The notes beneath the pieces were generated by a model. It ran no database searches. It had not been told where the DNA came from and saw only the letters and a list, made by a program, of their open reading frames with translations. A stretch of 64,000 bases of DNA. It comes from Cololabis saira (taxonomy: Eukaryota > Chordata > Actinopteri > Beloniformes > Belonidae). Position 1 is the first letter of the stretch, and each line of letters begins with the position of its first letter. The stretch is taken from positions 35,683,113 through 35,747,112 of the forward strand of contig NC_084609.1 of assembly GCF_033807715.1 (NCBI RefSeq). Direction: 5' to 3'. A program made the translations under genes and the position numbers. This document shows, piece by piece, positions 58,561 through 64,000 of this stretch.

Positions 58561-60317
58561 TGGACAGCTCTTTCCCTCAGATGTTATTTTGGTAGCCACA
58601 TCTAAGCCCAGGATGGATTTTATCAGAAGAAATTTGAGGTTGTTTTAGTTAGCGAAATAAGTTAGCATGAGCTAAGCTAAAAAGGACAGTTATAATGACC
58701 TCCGACGGATGGATCAGTTCCGGTCCGACCCGGAGCCCAAGTGGATTTATTTATTAGTAAAGTTAACAGCACGTTTATTCCTCAACACCAAACCAAACCC
58801 GCGCCCTACGGCGCCGTAAAAGACCCATATTCATAATTGTGAAGCTTTTGCTTTATTTTGGGGGTTTTTGGGCTGAAAATTGTCGGTTGAATCTGGCGAC
58901 ACCAGGCGGCGTCTGTTTTATGTTTCCATAACAACTCGTGAAACTGTGCTCGTCTTTTTACAGCCATAAAGAGGCAAGAAATAACAACAAATATGCAGCT
59001 AAAAGCATCGCAGTAATGATACATACAGGTATGATGATAGCGAGGACTCACAGCGATGTGCAGCTCGCTAATTTGGGGATTTCTTCCGCAATTTCTGGTT
59101 GTAATTTAGAATTTTTTCAAGATCCGACTTCAGACTCTCAGATGTGAAACAGTTGGCCGACAGCGTAGTTCTCAGGACCTCGTTTCTGGGTTCGAGTCCA
59201 GGACGGGTGGATGTGTGAGCAGTTTGAAGTGACACTAATCTCCTTCAGGGTTTGTTTATGACGACATTAACGTTCGTTAAATGAGTTTAATGTTGGTTTA
59301 AAGGGACATCTGCAGGAAATTGAGGGGATTCAAACATGTGTGTGACTCCAGGGTCGGACCAGCTGTTCGTTACAGCTCACAGGTGTGTGTGTGTGTATGT
59401 GTGTGGGTGTGTGTGTATCCTAGTTTATGTTACCTGGGGGGGACTAGTGCTTTTGATCCTCCCTTCTGGGGACCAAAGCCTGGTCCTCATGAAGCAGCAT
59501 AAATCTCTGATAGTTACAGAAACAACATGAATTGAAGCAGTTTTGAGTTAAAAAAAAGTATTTCCAGTGAAAATGATAATCGATGTTTTAATCCTCTTAG
59601 GAGACTTAAAATTGTTGTTTGGCTTGGATGACAGAGCAGATGGAGTCTACAGTGGAAAAGGTCATTTTAACTTTGTAAAAGTACAGAGAATTTATAAAAA
59701 GCAATGTTTTAGAGGTTTTATAACTGGTCAAACGTCTGTACGAGTCGACGGCCGATGTCCTGAAAACTACCGTCAACAGCTGCGGAACTGGGAGAGATGG
59801 CTACTCATGTAATTATGGGAAATAGACAAATGTTAGAAGATGTAAAAGTAGTATTTGTGTCGTCAGTATGAGCTTGCAACAAGTTGGCAGCAATCACACG
59901 TCGATTCCTGTAAAATCAGCCCATAATATTCTGGATCTGGGGAGGAACCTGGACCTGGGGAGGACTCCCCCCCCCAGTCAGAAGACCAGAAGACCTCACC
60001 AGACAGATAAGGCAGAACCCTCCCACGCAGATACTGACATCAGCGTACCGCTCGCCGCTCGGCGCCGACCCGAGCCGGCTGCTCCTCGTCCATCCTCCTG
60101 AACGAGGCTCGTTACCACGAAGGAATCAGAGTAAAGGTGACGCACGTGAAATCAGACCAGGAGTGGAACGTTAAATCATCTTAGGGTTTGAATGTAAGAT
60201 TCATCGTCCAGACGTGAAACTGGTCCTGGTTCTGGATTCCAGACGAGTTATGACCTCACTTGCCACCTAAGGTCTGATCTCAGGTTTATTGTTGTCTATG
60301 GCATTGCCACTAGTACA
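58561..60317. other. flnc intron 1, mostly unassigned
   Basis: No exon recognised. GTGTGTGTGT runs lie near 59384-59415. A B-box-like GGTTCGAGTCC at 59189-59199 hints at a tRNA-derived SINE remnant, but no A box or tRNA fold is convincing. Confidence 0.4.
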
Positions 60318-61245
60318 GGGGGCCCTAGCCCGTACCAAGGGCCCCGGTTGGCGTTTTCCCCCTTTTACAGGGCCCCAGGTGGCGTTTTAAGAAAATTCTG
60401 GCAAATCCACTCATTGATTTGATGAATTTGATGAAAGTTCCTCAATGAGAGTAGGGGACTGTAGTCACGTGATGACACTGAAATATAGAGTCGTGTGTCA
60501 TCGGCATAAGTATGGTAGGAAATGTTGTGATGTTCCATAATCTGAGCTCGGGGTAGCATATAGATGTTGAATAGAAGCGGTCCGAGAATGGACCCTTGAG
60601 GAACTCCACATGTGAACTTAGTTCTCTCAGACTCCGGGTTTCCAATTGACACAAAAAAAGGGGTACCGAGGCCCCCGGGTGGCGTTTTCCCCCCTGAACT
60701 GGGCCCCAAGTAACGTTTTTCTTTCTTAACGGGGCCCCGGGTGGCGTTTTCGCACTTAACGGGGCCCGGGTGGCGCTTTTCCCCTAATGGGACCCCAAGT
60801 GGCGTTTTCTCCCCTTAACAGGGCCCCGGGTGGCGTTTTCACTCCTTAACAGGGCCCTGGGTGGCGTTTTCTCCCCTTAACCGGGCCCTGGTTGGTGTTT
60901 TCCCCTCTTAACAGAGCCCCGGATGGCATTTTCTCGCCTTTACGGGACCCCAGTTGGTGTTTTCTCCACATAACGGGGCTCCGGTTGGCGTTTTCCTCCC
61001 TTAACGGGGCCCCGGTCGGTGTTTTCCCCCCTTAACGGGAGCCCCGGGTGGCGTTTTCACTCCTTAACGGGGCCCTGGTTGGCGTTTTCCCCTTGTACAG
61101 GGAACCCCAGGTCGTACCAGGGGGCCCCCGTATAGCATTTTCCCCCTTTAACGGGGCCCCGGGTGGCGTTTTCTCCTTTACAGAGGGACCCGAGCCATAC
61201 TGGGGACCCCGGGTCGCGTTTTCCCTTCTTAACGGGGCCCCGGGT
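60318..61245. repeat. GC-rich minisatellite, GGGGCCCCGGGTGGCGTTTT unit
   Basis: About 30-bp units (unit plus CYCCCCTTAAC) repeat imperfectly across the region. It is interrupted at 60390-60660 by a LINE fragment. Confidence 0.9.
60390..60660 (-). pseudogene. LINE reverse transcriptase fragment inserted in the minisatellite
   Basis: The minus frame reads [20 protein letters not shown], then HNISYHTYADDTRLYISVSS. It has the GVPQGS and YADD boxes of non-LTR reverse transcriptases with the catalytic aspartates intact. The fragment is limited to about 85 codons, and array sequence follows on both sides. Confidence 0.85.
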
Positions 61246-61924
61246 GTAACCAGTGATGACTCTGACTTGGTTCAGGTTCTTCTTCAGCTCCTTCCTCCAT
61301 CGCTCCGACGGCCAGGTCTGTAGTTCCCGGGTCTCAGACGGTCTGCAGAACCCTTCAGGCTCAGAACCCCCCCAACAGCAGCTGAGGTTCCTGCTGGTGA
61401 AACAGCAGGAATCAGAGAGTCACTCTCACCGCGGATGAGCAGAACTATTTCCTGTCTGGAGTTTTATCTCCGACTCCAGCGGAGCTCCATTCCTTCCCTC
61501 CTTCGTCGTCTCCGCAGCCTCCTAAATGTCACGCTGCATGTTTCCACTGGACGGGGGCGGGTGGACGGGGCAGGACTCCATTGTTCCCGCCGCGACCTTC
61601 AGCTTGTTTGTTTGGTTGTCAGGGGCGACCGGGCTGAGGAACAAGAGGATTTGTTGTTTTGGAGCTCAGGAAGCGGCTGGCGCCCCCCCCGAGGGCCCGG
61701 GACCCGGGCATCGGGTCCGTCGACACCGCGGCCCTCAGAGCCGCGGGGCCGTAAACCCTCCAGGTCCAGGAACACGGACACGTCTGGAACGGCTGATAGC
61801 ACCGTGTTGATCCTGCAGGACAAGCAGCCCTCGTTTCCGGGGGACACATTACAGCGTCGCTCCGAGCCGGCTCGGTCTAATCTCTGGAACTTCCTGAGAT
61901 TCATGAGTTTCCATCATCTCAGAG
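61246..61924. other. GC-rich spacer before CCAT array
   Basis: Open on the plus strand but without domain similarity. The 495-codon frame from 61435 runs into the CCAT repeat and is not credible as a gene. Confidence 0.4.
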
Positions 61925-61955
61925 GGGGAAGGGGGGGGGGGGGGGGGGGGGGGGC
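61925..61955. repeat. Poly-G tract
   Basis: A nearly uninterrupted G run directly before the CCAT array. Potential G-quadruplex and a likely sequencing or assembly weak point. Confidence 0.9.
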
Positions 61956-62825
61956 AGGTCCATCCATCATCCATCCACCAAACCATCCATCCATCCATCA
62001 TCCATCCATCCACCAAACCATCCATCCATCCATCATCCATCCATCATCCATCCATCATCCATCATCCATCCATCATCCATCCATCCATCCATCCATCATC
62101 CATCCATCATCCATCCATCCATCCATCCATCATCCATCCATCATCCATCCATCCAACCATCCATCCATCCAACCATCCATCCATCCATCCATCCATCCAT
62201 CATCCATCCATCCATCCATCCATCATCCATCCATCCATCATCCATCCATCCATCATCCATCCATCCATCATCCATCATCCATCCATCCATCATCCATCCA
62301 TCCATCATCCATCCAAACATCCATCCATCATCCATCCATCATCCATCCATCCATCCATCCACCAAACATCCATCCATCCATCCATCCATCCATCCATCAT
62401 CCATCATCCATCCATCATCCATCCATCATCCATCCATCCATCCATCCATCCATCCATCCATCCATCCATCCATCATCCATCCATCCATCATCCATCCATC
62501 CATCATCCATCCATCCATCAATCATCCATCCATCCATCATCCATCCATCCATCATCCATCCATCCATCATCCATCATCCATCCATCCATCATCCATCCAA
62601 ACATCCATCCATCCATCCATCCATCCATCCATCATCCATCCACCCATCCATCCATCCATCCATCCATCCAACCATCATCCATCCATCCATCCATCCATCC
62701 AACCATCATCCATCCATCCATCCATCCATCCAACCATCATCCATCATCATCCATCATCCATCCATCCATCCATCCAACCATCATCCATCATCATCCATCA
62801 TCCATCCATCCATCATCCATCCATT
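61956..62825. repeat. CCAT/CATCCATCCAT microsatellite array, about 870 bp
   Basis: Pure ATCC-type repeat with ATCATCC, ACCAAACC and CCAACC variants. It translates to IHPSIHPS, so the long frame is spurious. Confidence 0.97.
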
Positions 62826-63333
62826 GTTTCCTATTTTAAAGTTACAGCTGATCATAAAGATGCTCATATGTGCGGTCTGTGATGTCACAGTACCGCGAGT
62901 GTACGGCCGCCTCTCGGCCTGAGGAGCCCCCAAACCAACGGGGTTTCAGTCTGGCGGTCTGTTCAGAGACTCGGACTAAAGCTCTCAACCAGATGAAATC
63001 TGTTTTTATGATGTTTCCACTTTAAAGCCGTGGAGGGATTTGAGCCGTCGGCGAGGCGAAGCACGAAGGACGGCGGTGACGAGACGACCTGCTGCAGGTG
63101 AAGCGTGAGCCTGGGTGGATGTCGGATCCACCAGGACCTCTGTTGCTTTAAGATGGCTGGGGGGGGCCGAGGGGGGACGGGGGGGGGGGGCCGGGGTTCC
63201 CCGCCAGCAGTTCCAGCTCCACCGCGACCCGAGGTCACATGACCCGGGGTCACGCAGCTCGCCGCCGCCGCAGGATCACGGGGAAGGAAGCGCCAGCTGT
63301 GGCGGCCGAGGCCTCCGGGTGTGTGTGTGTGTG

Positions 63334-63405
<72 letters not shown>

Positions 63406-63538
63406 CGCCACATGTGTTTCCTATTTGTGTGACCTCATCGCTGGGCCGGCGGCCCGATGACATCATCCTGCTGCTGATGGATGAGACGCTTCTGCACATG
63501 CTCAGATGGAATAAAGGCCCGGCGATGAGAGACGAGCC
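62826..63538. other. flnc intron 1; (GT)n at 63320-63404
   Basis: GC-rich sequence with a G run at 63179-63190 and a GTGTGT microsatellite of about 85 bases. The 178-codon minus frame passes through the microsatellite and lacks support. Confidence 0.5.
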
Positions 63539-63860
63539 GTGAACTCCAGACCTGCAGGTCCTCTACTGACCACTAGAAAGCTGGTTCATTACTTTATCTC
63601 CAGTAGATTAGATTATTTCAATGCACTTTTTGCAGGACTAACAAAGCAAGTGTTACATAAACTCCAGCTTATTCAAAATGCTGCAGCCAGAAATCTAACC
63701 AAAACCAAGAGGTATGAACACATCACTCCTGTTTTATCCTCTCTGCACTGGCTCCCTGTTAAACAAAAAGTAGATTTTAAAGTATTTCTTATTGTCTTTA
63801 AATCTATGAATGGCTTAGCTCCTCCTACATGATTGACATGCTCACTGAATACATGCCGGA
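63539..63860 (+). pseudogene. LINE reverse transcriptase C-terminal remnant
   Basis: It reads VHYFISSRLDYFNALFAGL, then KLQLIQNAAARNLTKTKRYE and HITPVLSSLHWLPVKQKVDF. This is the conserved thumb and C-terminal block of Rex/CR1/L2-type fish LINEs. It stops after NGLAPPT. Confidence 0.85.
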
Positions 63861-63874
63861 CAGGTCCCTTAGAC

Positions 63875-64000
63875 CAGGGGTCGGCAACCCAAAATGTTGA
63901 AAGAGCCATATTGGACCAAAAACATAAAAAACAAATATGTCTGGAGCCGCAAAAAATGAAAAGTCTTGTATAAGCCTTAGAATGAAGGCAAATGGCGAAA
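63875..64000. mobile_element. hAT-type MITE (CAGGGGTCGGCAACC), runs off window
   Basis: The first 126 bp match 26516-26640 closely, including CCATATTGGACCAAAAACA. The right end lies outside the window. Confidence 0.85.

Noticed and set aside
59155..59210. tRNA gene or tRNA-derived SINE suggested by GGTTCGAGTCC
   Set aside because: Only the B-box-like stretch is present. I could not find an A box or a cloverleaf.
61435..62922. 495-codon frame
   Set aside because: More than half is [12 protein letters not shown] translation of the CCAT array, and the remainder has no domain similarity or splice support.

Overview
The window looks like a teleost fish genome, probably a spiny-rayed fish, although the species cannot be named. 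Three things point there: vertebrate genes split by GT/AG introns, many non-LTR retrotransposon fragments and short inverted-repeat DNA transposons of fish type, and long simple-sequence arrays. I see no bacterial, viral or CRISPR features. Most of the sequence is repeats, and most open frames longer than 60 codons lie inside them and are not genes.

Two real genes can be supported, both on the + strand. The first is a PARP12/ZAP-family gene (14648-29124) that I assembled from eight exons with matching phases, giving 461 codons. It encodes the N-terminal winged helix, the CCCH zinc-finger block and the WWE region, but it stops just before the ADP-ribosyltransferase catalytic domain would begin. 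No catalytic exon is visible in the following 12 kb. The second is the first coding exon of a filamin, best matching filamin C (41213-41597). Its exon 2 is not in the window, so the last 22 kb is probably flnc intron 1.

Layout. 1-460 is GC-rich and ends in a perfect 38-bp palindrome around a CRE core. 668-2739 is a dispersed repeat with an internal 356-bp tandem duplication. 3.3-14.5 kb is nested MITEs and AAAAGTCG-type arrays. 14.6-29.1 kb is the parp12-like gene, whose introns are full of transposons. 29.5-35.5 kb holds three nested DNA transposons, a minisatellite and hAT MITEs. 35.8-40.9 kb is a DNA transposon invaded by several generations of LINEs. 41.0-41.6 kb is the flnc promoter and exon 1. 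41.6-64 kb is intron-like sequence with more MITEs, a 2.6-kb array of a 21-bp unit, a 0.75-kb pyrimidine tract, an 11-bp minisatellite, a GC-rich 30-bp minisatellite, a CCAT array and LINE fragments.

The most useful observations are these: the catalytic-domain-less PARP12-like gene with an apparent 32-nt intron; an unassigned foldback family whose termini read TACGGAAGAGTATTAGGGCC, with about 6-bp target duplications and satellite interiors; empty/filled site pairs within the window that demonstrate TTAA-targeted MITEs; and a 21-bp array carrying dozens of AP-1 consensus sites inside flnc intron 1.
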